This document shows, piece by piece, positions 17,714 to 26,272 of a stretch of 64,000 bases of DNA. The position numbers were made by a program, and so were the translations under genes. How positions within the stretch are numbered: the first letter of the stretch is position 1; every line of letters starts with the position of its first letter. Below the pieces are notes generated by a model that had not been told where the DNA came from, did not search any database, and worked only from the letters and a program-made list of their open reading frames with translations. Source of the DNA: DATAXP01 sp963708675 (GTDB lineage: Bacteria > Planctomycetota > Planctomycetia > Pirellulales > PNKZ01); NCBI GenBank assembly GCA_963708675.1, contig CAVPTO010000003.1, positions 4,774,001 through 4,838,000 of the forward strand, in the 5' to 3' direction.

Positions 17714-19896
17714 GTGGCTTTCCTTCCGAAAAAGGTCGCCATGAACGTTTCGCCGACCAGTAGCGCCATCGCTGCAACCAACAGCCAAACATGCAACCAC
17801 TGTCGACGCACCACGCCTTCGATCGGCTCATCGCTCGGGTTCTGCCAATCGGTGCGATGCACGAACGTAATGCCTGCCCACACACGTTCAGCCAACTCGC
17901 CGGGGTCGAGCTTCGTCAGATCGCTCTCAGCGGGATCGACATTGACGGAGAAAAGTTCCTGTCGTCCGGCGGGCAACGTTGCCGTGTACACGCCGCTGGT
18001 CGAGGTGTCGGACAGCGACCATGCGGTGTCGCTGCCGTCGTTGGTCATGCGAACGTTGCTGGCTTCGCCGGTCGGCAGAGCGACGCGAACCTGGCCGCCG
18101 GCGGTTTGGCCGTGCAGCGAGTCGCCGACCGCCTGGCCGACGATGGCGTTGTGCTCGACTGATTGCCCCGCGACCGACAGTTGTAACAACTCGTGAACGA
18201 GAGGCGGAAAGCTGGGCCACAACGGCATCGCGGACCACGAGACGTCGGCGCTGGTGGCAACGAGAATCGACCGACCGCGCGCGATCGGTTCTTCGACAAT
18301 CGCGGGATCGCCGTTGTCGAACGCGAGCGCTACCTTTGCCGTCGAGTCGGGCGGCACGATGAGCTTGAAGTAGCGCATGATCGGCGTCGTGAGGAGGCCG
18401 GCCTGTTCCTGGTCGCGGAAAACATTGAGCAGCGCGTGTTGATAGCCGAGCGGATTGAAATGGTACTGCCCCTGCGACGCCAACTCGCCGATGGCGGCGG
18501 GGAGCACATGGGCGCCGTCGGTGCTTTGACCGGTGAGGCGACGGTTGTAGCTGTCGGCCTGCACCTGGTCGCCGAGAAAGCAGACGATGCCGCCGCCGTG
18601 TTTGAGGAACGACGCGAGGACCGAGGCTTCGCTGGCGGTGAACTGACCGACGTTGGTGAGAAACAGGCAGTCATAACGCGTGAGGTCGGTTTCGAGTAAC
18701 GCGCTTTCGGGCACGACATCGGCGGCGACAAGTGCGCGAGTGGCGTCGTTGGTCCGCGGCGCCAGCGCGACGGCGAGATAATCGGTCGCGCCTTGGAAAC
18801 CACCTTCAGGCTTGCCGCTGACGCACAAGACGCGAAGCTGATCCTTCACCGTCGCCGTGAGCCAACGGTGGTTGTCGATCGTCAGCAGATCGTTGGCCAA
18901 CCGAACTTCGACGGCATGATCGCCGGCAGTGTCGAAACGATAACCAAACGAGACGGACGCCTCGCCTTGTGGCGGCAGGTCGACAAAGTCTTGGCCGATC
19001 TTGCGGCCATCGACGAAGCATTCGACGAGCTGACGTTCGTGCGAACTGCGACCGAAGTTATGCACCTCGGCTTCGAGCGTGACATCGCGAGCCACGGTCG
19101 CAAGCGGTTCGTTCAAGGCGAGTTGCACCACGGCAAGATTTTCGCTGCCGACTTGGCCGACATCGAGCACGAGCAGTCGGGCGGCCTCGGAAAGGCGGCG
19201 GCTGCGCGTGCGGAATTCATCGCCAGGGTCGCGTAACGATGGCGACCACGTATTGCGCGCGAGATCGGTGAGAAAGTAGACCTCGCTGCGCGTGAGACGC
19301 GGGTGTTCGCGCTCGGCCGTGGTGAGAACCTCTTCGACGACGGCGAGCGTGGCGGGCAAGTCGGCGCCGCCGTGCCACAGTTTCAGGTTCTCGATCTCTT
19401 CGAGGAAGTCGCGATGCTCGAAGGCGGGCTTGCCGACGATGACGCGCGGCGGCGACGCCATCAGCACTAACGTGAAGCCGTCGCCTTGATTGCTCTCTTC
19501 GACGATGCGAGCCGCGATTTCCTTTGCACGATCGAAACGGCTCTTCTCCGTCGGCTTGTAGGCCATCGAGAATGAACCATCGACAACGACCACCTTGTGC
19601 GTGCGTTGGTTGCCGCCGACGCTGAGCCCCGTTTTTTCGCAACCCGGCTCGGCCACGGCCATCACGACGAGCAGAATCGCCGCGGTGCGCATGGCCAGCA
19701 GAACCCACTGCTCGACCATCAGGCGGCGCGAGTTCTTCTTGACGGCCGCCATCAGGTACTGCATCGCCGCCCATTGCATCTCGCGATACTTCCGCTTGCT
19801 GAGCAAGTGGATGACGATCGGCACCCCCGCCGCCGCCGCCCAAAAGAGCATCGCGGGGTGCAGGATGAACGCGGTGATGATGGGGATGGGGAACAT
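17710..19896 (-). CDS. BatA-domain VWA membrane protein
   Basis: A 728-residue protein with the BatA N-terminal domain: one helix (MLFWAAAAGVPIVIHLLS) followed by KRKYREMQWAAMQYL and a second helix VLLAMRTAAILLVVMAV. The VWA domain starts with the MIDAS motif DGSFSM near residue 105 and contains a metal-site strand VYFLTDL. Further on are two beta-sandwich stretches, and a hydrophobic helix closes the protein. It sits directly upstream of the second VWA gene with a four-base overlap, so the two products are probably made in fixed ratio. It resembles proteins of Bacteroides aerotolerance-type clusters; no direct function is known here. Confidence 0.9.
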   Translation of the reverse strand: MFPIPIITAFILHPAMLFWAAAAGVPIVIHLLSKRKYREMQWAAMQYLMAAVKKNSRRLMVEQWVLLAMRTAAILLVVMAVAEPGCEKTGLSVGGNQRTHKVVVVDGSFSMAYKPTEKSRFDRAKEIAARIVEESNQGDGFTLVLMASPPRVIVGKPAFEHRDFLEEIENLKLWHGGADLPATLAVVEEVLTTAEREHPRLTRSEVYFLTDLARNTWSPSLRDPGDEFRTRSRRLSEAARLLVLDVGQVGSENLAVVQLALNEPLATVARDVTLEAEVHNFGRSSHERQLVECFVDGRKIGQDFVDLPPQGEASVSFGYRFDTAGDHAVEVRLANDLLTIDNHRWLTATVKDQLRVLCVSGKPEGGFQGATDYLAVALAPRTNDATRALVAADVVPESALLETDLTRYDCLFLTNVGQFTASEASVLASFLKHGGGIVCFLGDQVQADSYNRRLTGQSTDGAHVLPAAIGELASQGQYHFNPLGYQHALLNVFRDQEQAGLLTTPIMRYFKLIVPPDSTAKVALAFDNGDPAIVEEPIARGRSILVATSADVSWSAMPLWPSFPPLVHELLQLSVAGQSVEHNAIVGQAVGDSLHGQTAGGQVRVALPTGEASNVRMTNDGSDTAWSLSDTSTSGVYTATLPAGRQELFSVNVDPAESDLTKLDPGELAERVWAGITFVHRTDWQNPSDEPIEGVVRRQWLHVWLLVAAMALLVGETFMATFFGRKAT

Positions 19897-19917
19897 GTTC
19901 GTATATGTCGACTGTCA

Positions 19918-20047
19918 AACCCCTCTCCCTTTGGGAGTGGGTGGCGAGCAACGCGAGCCGGGTGAGGGCGGGTTATGGTGGGACGCGGCTCGCGCCACGA
20001 CGCACCCTCATCCGGCCTTCGGCCACCTTCTCCCCGAGGGAGAAGGA
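19918..20047. repeat. Palindromic intergenic repeat, family A, copy 3
   Basis: The arms are in reverse order to copies 1 and 2: the CCGGGTGAGGGCGGG side comes first, and the ATCCGGCCTTCGGCCACC hairpin side comes second. It lies between the BatA-type gene and the DUF58 gene of the same operon. Confidence 0.9.
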
Positions 20048-20058
20048 TGTTGTTCACG

Positions 20059-20964
20059 TCATCTGCTGGTTCTTGCCATCCTTCTTGCTAAGTACGTCGA
20101 AAGCGCGACGTCCAACGGTTGATCGGTTCGCATCTCGAAATAGTCGATGCCTTGCGTGCGGCAGCCGACGCGCACTTGTCGCTGGAATGCCTGGAACTCT
20201 TCGAGATATGCCTTGCGCAGTGAACGCGGGTCGGTGAGCACCTCGGGCAGTTGCTCGAGTCCTTTGAACATCGTGGTTTGATTGAAGGGAAACGTGATCT
20301 CGGCCGGATCGAGCACGTGAAAGAGAATCACCTCGTGCCGTCGGTGACGAAAGTGCTTGAGGCCAGCGAGCATCGAGCCGACGTCGTCGAACAAGTCGCT
20401 GAGAATCAGCACCACGCCACGCTTCTTCAGCCGCTCGGCAAGCTCGTGAAAGATCGGACCGGTGTTCGTTTTGCTCTGCGGAACGGTCTGTTCCATCAGG
20501 TGCAGCAGTTGTTTGAGCTGCGACGGATTGCTGCTGGCGCGGACGAGGGAACGAATCTCGTTGTCGAACGTGACGAGGCCGACGCTGTCTTGCTGTTGCA
20601 GAATGAGATACGACAGCGAGGCCGCGATGCACTGCGCGTATTCGAGTTTTGAGAGCGCGACGTATTCACTCTTGTATCGCATGCTCTCGCTAGTGTCGAT
20701 CAGCATGTAGCTGACGAGGTTCGTCTCTTCTTCGTACTGCTTGAGGTAGACCTTGTCGGTCTTGCCGAAGACTTTCCAGTCGACGTAGCGCAGATCGTCG
20801 CCGGGCGCGTACTCGCGGTGCTCGGCGAACTCGATCGAGAACCCTTGGAACGGGCTTTTGTGCACGCCCGAGACGTACCCTTCGACAATGCTCCGGGCAC
20901 GCAGCTCGAGGCCTTGCAGGCTAGCTAACGTCTGCGGGTCTAAATATTTCTGGAAGCTTTCCAC
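20059..20964 (-). CDS. DUF58 domain protein
   Basis: A 301-residue cytoplasmic protein with the DUF58 signature HREYAPGDDLRYVDWKVFGK (about residues 49-68) followed by a VWA-like core with DTSESMRY. DUF58 proteins are the standard partners of MoxR ATPases. The start MESFQKYLDP gives a 44-base overlap with the MoxR gene upstream, so the two are translationally coupled. The VWA motif suggests divalent metal and protein binding. Its role in this cluster, presumably to connect MoxR to the membrane VWA proteins, is inferred from gene order. Confidence 0.94.
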   Translation of the reverse strand: MESFQKYLDPQTLASLQGLELRARSIVEGYVSGVHKSPFQGFSIEFAEHREYAPGDDLRYVDWKVFGKTDKVYLKQYEEETNLVSYMLIDTSESMRYKSEYVALSKLEYAQCIAASLSYLILQQQDSVGLVTFDNEIRSLVRASSNPSQLKQLLHLMEQTVPQSKTNTGPIFHELAERLKKRGVVLILSDLFDDVGSMLAGLKHFRHRRHEVILFHVLDPAEITFPFNQTTMFKGLEQLPEVLTDPRSLRKAYLEEFQAFQRQVRVGCRTQGIDYFEMRTDQPLDVALSTYLARRMARTSR

Positions 20965-21979
20965 GTGCGGGAGCCTCTTCCTCGGGAACGGGGATCACTT
21001 CGATCAGCTTCTGCACGATCCAATCGGGCTTGATCCCTTCGGCCTCGGCGTTGAAGTTCGTCATGATGCGATGCCGCAGCACGGGATGGGCGACGGCGCG
21101 AATGTCTTCGCAGTTGGCGTAGTAGCGTCCGTGCAGCACGGCGCGAGCTTTGGCGCCCATCACCAGATACTGGCTCGCACGCGGGCCGGCGCCCCAGCTC
21201 ACGTAGTCGTGAATGAAGTCTGGCACGTTCTCTTTTTCGCGGCGAGTAAGGCGAGTGAACTGCAACGCGTAGCGACTCACGTGGTCGGCCACCGGCACGC
21301 GACGCACGATGTGCTGCAGCGCCATGATCTCGTCGCCCGACAGTGATGCGGTCAGTTCGGGTCGCGTGTCGTTCGTGGTGCGCTTGACGATCGCGAGCTC
21401 TTCTTCCTCGCTGGGATAATCGACGAACGTGTTGAACATGAACCGATCGAGCTGCGCTTCTGGGAGCGGGTATGTTCCTTCTTGCTCGATCGGGTTCTGC
21501 GTCGCCAGCACGAAGAACGGCTCGGTCAATCGATGACGTTGCCCGCCGACGGTGACTTGCTGTTCTTGCATGGCTTCCAGCAGCGCTGCCTGCGTCTTCG
21601 GTGGCGTGCGGTTGATTTCATCGGCCAGGATCACGTTGGCGAAGATCGGCCCTCGGATGAACTTGAACGCGCGCGTGCCCGAGTTCTTGTCTTCTTGAAT
21701 GACTTCGGTGCCGGTGATGTCGGCGGGCATCAGGTCGGGCGTGAACTGGATGCGGCTAAAGTCGAGCGACAACGTCTCGGCCAGCGTGCGGATCATGAGC
21801 GTCTTGGCCAGTCCCGGCACGCCGACGAGCAGACAGTGGCCACGCGCGAACATGGCGATCATCAGCTCTTCGACCACTTGCTGTTGGCCGATGATCACTT
21901 TCGCCAGCTCATGCGTAATGCGGCGATACGCCTGATTCAGGCGATGGACCATCTGAACGTCGTCATCGTGCAGCATCAA
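20921..21979 (-). CDS. MoxR-family AAA+ ATPase
   Basis: A 352-residue AAA+ ATPase. Walker A is GVPGLAKT (about residues 54-61), Walker B is VILADEINRTPP, sensor 1 lies in FFVLATQNPIEQEGTYPLPE, and the lid contains LPEAQLDRFMFN, all typical of the MoxR subfamily. It acts as a metal-insertion or protein-assembly chaperone with VWA partners, here encoded in the next three genes. Two ATGs are adjacent; MMLHDDDVQMVHRL is accepted because the helix before the Walker A needs that length. It lies 111 bases downstream of the PQQ-repeat gene, across a hairpin repeat. Confidence 0.95.
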   Translation of the reverse strand: MMLHDDDVQMVHRLNQAYRRITHELAKVIIGQQQVVEELMIAMFARGHCLLVGVPGLAKTLMIRTLAETLSLDFSRIQFTPDLMPADITGTEVIQEDKNSGTRAFKFIRGPIFANVILADEINRTPPKTQAALLEAMQEQQVTVGGQRHRLTEPFFVLATQNPIEQEGTYPLPEAQLDRFMFNTFVDYPSEEEELAIVKRTTNDTRPELTASLSGDEIMALQHIVRRVPVADHVSRYALQFTRLTRREKENVPDFIHDYVSWGAGPRASQYLVMGAKARAVLHGRYYANCEDIRAVAHPVLRHRIMTNFNAEAEGIKPDWIVQKLIEVIPVPEEEAPARGKLPEIFRPADVS

Positions 21980-22018
21980 TCGTGTCCTCGGGTCAGGTTC
22001 GACCTTGTACGCGGATGA

Positions 22019-22079
22019 TTAGCCGGCTCGCTCGCGAGCCGTGTCCCACCGCCACGCGGCGACCAAGGTCGCCGGCTAA
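22019..22079. repeat. Hairpin repeat, family B
   Basis: TTAGCCGGC at 22019-22027 pairs with GCCGGCTAA at 22071-22079. An inner hairpin GGCTCGCTCGCGAGCC lies in the left half. Related elements occur at several other gene junctions in the window. Confidence 0.75.
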
Positions 22080-22090
22080 ACGGGATTCTC

Positions 22091-24433
22091 TCATTTTAGA
22101 CTCGCACGGGCGGCTTGGGGTTCCGGAGTTGCTTTGCCGGCGGTCGACGGTGTCTCGAATCCATAGATCGTATCGCTGGTAATCGCGAGGAAGTACCCGT
22201 CGGCCACCACGAGGTTTCCGCCGCCGGCGTTGTGGGCTCGAAGCATCTCGATCGGCGCTCGCGATTCGTCCCCCGTGTGGGCGTCGAAGACGTACACTCG
22301 CTCGCGCGTCGGCCAATACACCTTGCCATCGGCGAGCATTCCGCGTCCAAACCCGCCTGGCTTGTCCATGGGCCACGGCAAACGCGCGGGCTTACCCGTG
22401 ACGATATTGAACCACCAGATTTTGTCGCCGGTAGCAATCAGGTTGCCGCCGCTCACACCGAGCAAATGAATGGTGTCCTCAGCGAGTGTTGTTTCCCAAC
22501 GCAGCTGACCGGTGCCGGCCTCGATCGCCAGAATGCGCGGGCTATCCGACGGAGCAGCGAAGACCGTATCGTTGTCGTAAATGCACGGGTTCAAGTCGCG
22601 ATAGAAGTGCGGAGGCCGTCGAGTCAGGTCGCCGCCTTGAGCGCGTGGGTAACGGCGAATCCATTTGATCCGCCCATCGCGACCATCGACGGCCGCCACG
22701 GCGCCGAGGTTCGTGTTGTAGTAAAGGACGCCGCTGTGCAGACACAGCAAGTTGTGCGTCACTTCTTCCATTTGACCTTGAGCAGGCGTCTCGGCGCTGC
22801 AGATCCATCGCTGCCAACGCAGCTTGCCGGTCGTCGCGTCGAGGCACGCGACGTGCGCCTGCGGATGCACGTCACTGCGACGCAGCGCGACGTAAAGGTT
22901 CGGGCCATCGCAAATCGGCGATCCTTCGAAAGCCCATTTGTCGTCGAGCGGAAACGACTGCCGCGAGTCCCACACGGCGCTACCTTCGCGGGCCACGTCG
23001 AGACAGATCAAATAGCTGATCGCGTTCGGATACCGTTGATCGTTCGGATTGCTCGTTACGGGCGAACCCATGCGAGCGTACACCTTGTTCTCGTGTACGG
23101 TCAGCGTGTGACGCGGCACGCCGAGTCGCGAACGACCGCTGTTGTGCGACGACTGCAGATCAATATCTTCGTATTGCCACGCGGCCTGGCCCGTTTTCAG
23201 GCTGAACGCCGAGATTTCGTGCTGATTGTTGATGAGCAACAAGTCGCCGACGATCGCGGGATGGTAGCTCAGCGGCTCGTGCCGATCTTCGGCGATGCGG
23301 CGCGGATACGGGCCGGTTTCTGGCGCAGATGTTTTTGGAAGTTGAATCTTCCACTTCGGCGAGCCGATATCGATCGGGCCTCGCGCGACTTTATTGCGAT
23401 CGGCAGCGCCGGCGAACGTGGGCCAGTCGCGACTTGTGCTCGCGGCGGGCCATTGCTCTCGGGACTTGAGCAATGCCGCAAGCGCATCGGCCATGTTCGT
23501 TTCGCGACCGCCGAGGCGTCCGCGTGCGTCGGGATACTGTCGAGCGAACTCGGCAAACGCGGAGAGGGCCATCGGCTCCGGCGCTTCGAGAATCGAGAGC
23601 AACACCTGTCGGGCACGGACGTCGGCGAGCGGAATGTCGCTGCCTGGATAGGTGAGTCTCGTCGGCCCTTGTCCGTGTTCACGGAAGACACGGGCGAGGG
23701 CTTTGAGTTGGCCGTCGCTCCAGCGCTCGCCGGCGGGCAGTGGCCGTAGCACGAAGAACTGGCCGTCACGGTCGGTCGATTTCACATAATCGCGATCGAG
23801 CAAAAGGGCATCGGCGTCAGCGAGGTTCGCCGCGCCGCGAAGCTTCTGATAGTCGGCGGACGGCACGTCGAGCGGCGGTGTCTCGATCAGCCGGTCCCAC
23901 CAGGTTTGTGCCGCGCCGGCATCGCCACCTTCCAGAGCGAACTCGCCGAGCGTGAGCAGCGCGTCGTCGCCTTTGCTGCTGCAGAACAGGCGATCGACAA
24001 GATCCTCCAACGGCCTCGGATCGTGTGTCGACATCGCCGCCGCGTAAAGGCTGTCGGCTTCGGGATCGACGCGCTGCCGGTAGAGAGCCAAGGCGTCGGG
24101 CGGCAGACGGCTAATGAACAGTTGGCAGTATTCGCGGACGCCGACATATCGCCAGCGGTCGGCAGGAACCACTTTCGTCCCGGGGCTTTCCATGACTTGT
24201 CGTAACGTCTCGACCGCTTCGTCCCACTGCCCATCTTCGAGAAAGGCGCGGACTCGTTCGAGATGCTGCTTCACGGCGGCGTCGACCTCGTCGACGTGGA
24301 CCGAGCCGGAGAGCTCGAAATGATTGCCGTAGAAGTTGCCGAACTGGGCGGTGGAGGTGGCGGCGATCGGCCCTAGAGCTACCAGGGTCGCGAGCAGCGG
24401 CCCGATGAGGCCGACTCGGCGCACCAAACCCAT
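22091..24433 (-). CDS. Secreted PQQ-like beta-propeller protein
   Basis: A 780-residue protein with a signal peptide (hydrophobic residues about 8-28). The first 300 or so residues are helical and TPR-like (FLEDGQWDEAVETLRQVMES). They are followed by repeated beta-propeller blades with alternating Gly-Trp patterns such as LKTGQAAWQYEDI, DATTGKLRWQRW and EAGTGQLRWETT, as in PQQ-binding-like/outer-membrane BamB-type propellers. True PQQ dehydrogenase active-site residues are not evident, so ligand binding or scaffolding is more likely than catalysis. It is the first minus-strand gene of the MoxR block, and its start is 233 bases from the next gene upstream. Confidence 0.88.
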   Translation of the reverse strand: MGLVRRVGLIGPLLATLVALGPIAATSTAQFGNFYGNHFELSGSVHVDEVDAAVKQHLERVRAFLEDGQWDEAVETLRQVMESPGTKVVPADRWRYVGVREYCQLFISRLPPDALALYRQRVDPEADSLYAAAMSTHDPRPLEDLVDRLFCSSKGDDALLTLGEFALEGGDAGAAQTWWDRLIETPPLDVPSADYQKLRGAANLADADALLLDRDYVKSTDRDGQFFVLRPLPAGERWSDGQLKALARVFREHGQGPTRLTYPGSDIPLADVRARQVLLSILEAPEPMALSAFAEFARQYPDARGRLGGRETNMADALAALLKSREQWPAASTSRDWPTFAGAADRNKVARGPIDIGSPKWKIQLPKTSAPETGPYPRRIAEDRHEPLSYHPAIVGDLLLINNQHEISAFSLKTGQAAWQYEDIDLQSSHNSGRSRLGVPRHTLTVHENKVYARMGSPVTSNPNDQRYPNAISYLICLDVAREGSAVWDSRQSFPLDDKWAFEGSPICDGPNLYVALRRSDVHPQAHVACLDATTGKLRWQRWICSAETPAQGQMEEVTHNLLCLHSGVLYYNTNLGAVAAVDGRDGRIKWIRRYPRAQGGDLTRRPPHFYRDLNPCIYDNDTVFAAPSDSPRILAIEAGTGQLRWETTLAEDTIHLLGVSGGNLIATGDKIWWFNIVTGKPARLPWPMDKPGGFGRGMLADGKVYWPTRERVYVFDAHTGDESRAPIEMLRAHNAGGGNLVVADGYFLAITSDTIYGFETPSTAGKATPEPQAARASLK

Positions 24434-24666
24434 GCGATACCTATCCTTCGCCCGAAGTGTGGCGGATCCCTACCAGGCGGCGAGATGCAGGCATCCGAGC
24501 CTTGGAGGAGCCTAAGTCACATAAGTATAATGCTTGTCGATGGTTGTGGGAAGAGTTTGGTGGGCCGAATTCAGATTTCAAAATACTGCGCAAGCGTAAG
24601 CGCAGACAGAGTTTTAGTTTCGATCGACTCTTTGAGACATTCTAGAGCCGTCGATCTGAATCGCGG

Positions 24667-24840
24667 TCAGACCTTGCCGTGCGACTCCACCAGCCGGCCG
24701 ATGCAGAAGAGGCACACTGCGCCGCCCAGCATCGCCAGTTCTTGCCAACCCTTTGCCAGCCCGCCGCTGAATTGCAGCAGCAACGCCATCGGGGCGACGA
24801 CCAATGCGACGATTTGGAACAGCCGGCCGACGCGCCGCAT
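24667..24840 (-). CDS. 57-residue membrane protein, unknown
   Basis: A short reading frame from the ATG at 24840 to the TGA at 24667-24669, too short for most gene callers. It encodes MRRVGRLFQIVALVVAPMAL at the N-terminus, then a linker SGGLAKGWQE, then a second hydrophobic stretch LAMLGGAVCLFCIGRLV and a charged tail ESHGKV. Two membrane helices and a basic N-terminus suggest an inner-membrane peptide. From memory, similar peptides beginning MRRxGRxxQ occur widely in planctomycetes, which I cannot verify here. It is divergent from DUF983. Confidence 0.6.
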   Translation of the reverse strand: MRRVGRLFQIVALVVAPMALLLQFSGGLAKGWQELAMLGGAVCLFCIGRLVESHGKV

Positions 24841-24862
24841 GAAGAATCACCATCATTTGCTC

Positions 24863-24913
24863 GGTTAGCCGCGACGCGCCAGCGGAGCGATCGGCTTCGC
24901 CTCGCGGCTAACC
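24863..24913. repeat. Hairpin repeat, family B variant
   Basis: GGTTAGCCGCGA at 24863-24874 is repeated inverted as TCGCGGCTAACC at 24902-24913, 12 of 12 bases, with a 27-base loop. It lies between the divergent small membrane protein and DUF983 genes. Confidence 0.8.
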
Positions 24914-24967
24914 AACGTAATCTCGCAGCCCGTAGCAGAATGCTCTCCAATCGTACACCATGACCCG

Positions 24968-25342
24968 ATGCAAATGTTAACGCACATCCGCCGGGCTCTC
25001 GCACTGCGTTGCCCTCGCTGCGGGCAAGGCAAGCTCTTCCGCGGCTGGTTCACCATGTACGAGCGCTGCTCGCATTGCGACCTGCTGTTCCAGCGCGAGC
25101 CCGGCTACTTCCTCGGTTCGATCTACTTCAACTACGGCATCACCGCTTCGGTGGTGACCGTGACCTATTTCGCGCTCTTCTTCACGACGGATATTCCGCC
25201 GCGCGTGTTGCTGTGGTCCCTGGTCGCGTACTGCGTCGTGTTCCCGCTTTGGTTCTTCCGCTATGCGCGAGCCTTGTGGATGGGCTGCGATGAATGGCTC
25301 GACTCGCAGAGCGAGGAACCTTCAAACGGCCGACGCCAATGA
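24968..25342 (+). CDS. DUF983 membrane protein
   Basis: A 124-residue protein with the DUF983 hallmarks: a zinc-ribbon-like start LRCPRCGQGKLFRGWFTM followed by CSHCDLLFQREPGYFLGS, then two membrane helices (about residues 60-80 and 85-102). The four cysteines probably bind zinc on the cytoplasmic side. The family is often found near cytochrome oxidase assembly genes, and here the oxidase block begins about 600 bases away on the other strand. Function unknown. Confidence 0.92.
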   Translation: MQMLTHIRRALALRCPRCGQGKLFRGWFTMYERCSHCDLLFQREPGYFLGSIYFNYGITASVVTVTYFALFFTTDIPPRVLLWSLVAYCVVFPLWFFRYARALWMGCDEWLDSQSEEPSNGRRQ

Positions 25343-25400
25343 TGCGCCTCGGACTTCCCGCCGTGTTAGACTATGAAGAGGTTTCACCAACGAGGCTCGC

Positions 25401-25622
25401 ATGACTCCGCTTGAGCAACTCGGAATCGATCGACTCGGAATCGACGAGCGATTGGACCTGATCGGACAGATTTGGGATACGATTGCGCGGGCACCGGCCG
25501 AATGGGTCATGCCTCCCAGCCATGCTCGAGAGCTCGAACGACGTATCGCCGCGGCTGATGCCAAGCCTGACGCTTCCGTGCCTTGGGAAGAAGTAAAAGC
25601 TCGCCTCAAGAAACGGCCATGA
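25401..25622 (+). CDS. Addiction module antitoxin-like protein
   Basis: A 73-residue protein of the putative addiction module component family (PF09720). It has LDLIGQIWDTIARAP near residue 20, a proline-rich middle and the C-terminal helix WEEVKARLKKRP. It overlaps the ParE-like reading frame by four bases (ATGA), the classic toxin-antitoxin arrangement. It would bind and neutralise the ParE/RelE-like product; since that gene is interrupted here, it may stand alone. It probably also acts as a repressor of its own promoter. TAGACT at 25365-25370 could be the -10 element. Confidence 0.85.
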   Translation: MTPLEQLGIDRLGIDERLDLIGQIWDTIARAPAEWVMPPSHARELERRIAAADAKPDASVPWEEVKARLKKRP

Positions 25623-25915
25623 GCCTACCGATCTCGCTGCGGCCCGAAGCGGAACACGACGTCCGTGATGCCACAGACTGGTACGACTCGTAGCGTCCCG
25701 GATTGAGTGATGGCTTCCTAGCCGCCCTCGAAGATCTGCTTAGGCAAGTAAGCGAGATGCCGGAAATGTATCCCGTCGTTTCGGGAACGATTCGGGCGGG
25801 GCTGTTAAGACGATATCCCTACGTTGTCTATCACCGCGTTCTCGCCGACCGCATCGAAGTCTTGGCAGTGTTGCATGGCAGCCGAGACACAAGTGTCTGG
25901 CAATCGCGGAAGTGA
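25619..25915 (+). pseudogene. ParE/RelE-type toxin with in-frame amber codon
   Basis: The frame reads MSLPISLRPEAEHDVRDATD, then WYDS, then TAG at 25691-25693, then RPGLSDGFLAALEDLLRQVS and so on to residue 98. ParE-family toxins have W-Y-x-x-Q-x-x-G-L-x-x-x-F at this point, so the amber replaces the usual glutamine codon CAG, a single C to T change. The rest, including YPYVVYHRVLADRIEVLAVLHG, is intact. Translation could only restart at TTG 25703, which would drop the first helix. It is either an inactivated toxin kept beside its antitoxin or a sequence error. Confidence 0.85.
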
Positions 25916-25925
25916 AGACGGCCGG

Positions 25926-26216
25926 TTACGCGCCGACTGGCTCTTCTTGGCGCATCTCAGCGTGAGCGGCGGTCGATGCCGCACGTTCGCGACGGGCGCG
26001 GCGAAGCTGGAAGTAGATGTAGGTGCCGAAGCTGCCGAGCGTGACGAAGGGCATCGCCATCATGAACAGGATGCTGTACATGTAGGCGGTGACGATGTCG
26101 CCTTGAGCGGCGTCGTGACTGCCGAGCGCGAGCTTGCAGGTGGGGCAGGCCTCGGCGATCGATGCCGCAAGCAGCACGACGACGGCGAAGAGCAGCAGGC
26201 TAACGCGGCGGAACAT
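25926..26216 (-). CDS. Small CPTC-motif membrane protein
   Basis: A 96-residue protein with a signal peptide or membrane anchor (FRRVSLLLFAVVVLLAASIA) followed by ACPTCKLALGSHDAAQGDIV and one membrane helix (about residues 46-70), then a basic C-terminus. The CPTC pair could bind metal or be redox active. It is the last gene of the respiratory block and starts 56 bases after DUF420, so a role in oxidase assembly is plausible but inferred from position. Not a family I can name. The start at 26216 was chosen for the signal peptide. Confidence 0.7.
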   Translation of the reverse strand: MFRRVSLLLFAVVVLLAASIAEACPTCKLALGSHDAAQGDIVTAYMYSILFMMAMPFVTLGSFGTYIYFQLRRARRERAASTAAHAEMRQEEPVGA

Positions 26217-26272
26217 CGCAATCGTCCTCACGAAGATCACACGCCTCACCCAGGAATCACGGCACGCGGGAC

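Noticed and set aside
24457..24645. 62-codon plus-strand frame near the PQQ-repeat gene start
   Set aside because: No signal, no hydrophobic pattern and no ribosome site; treated as chance.
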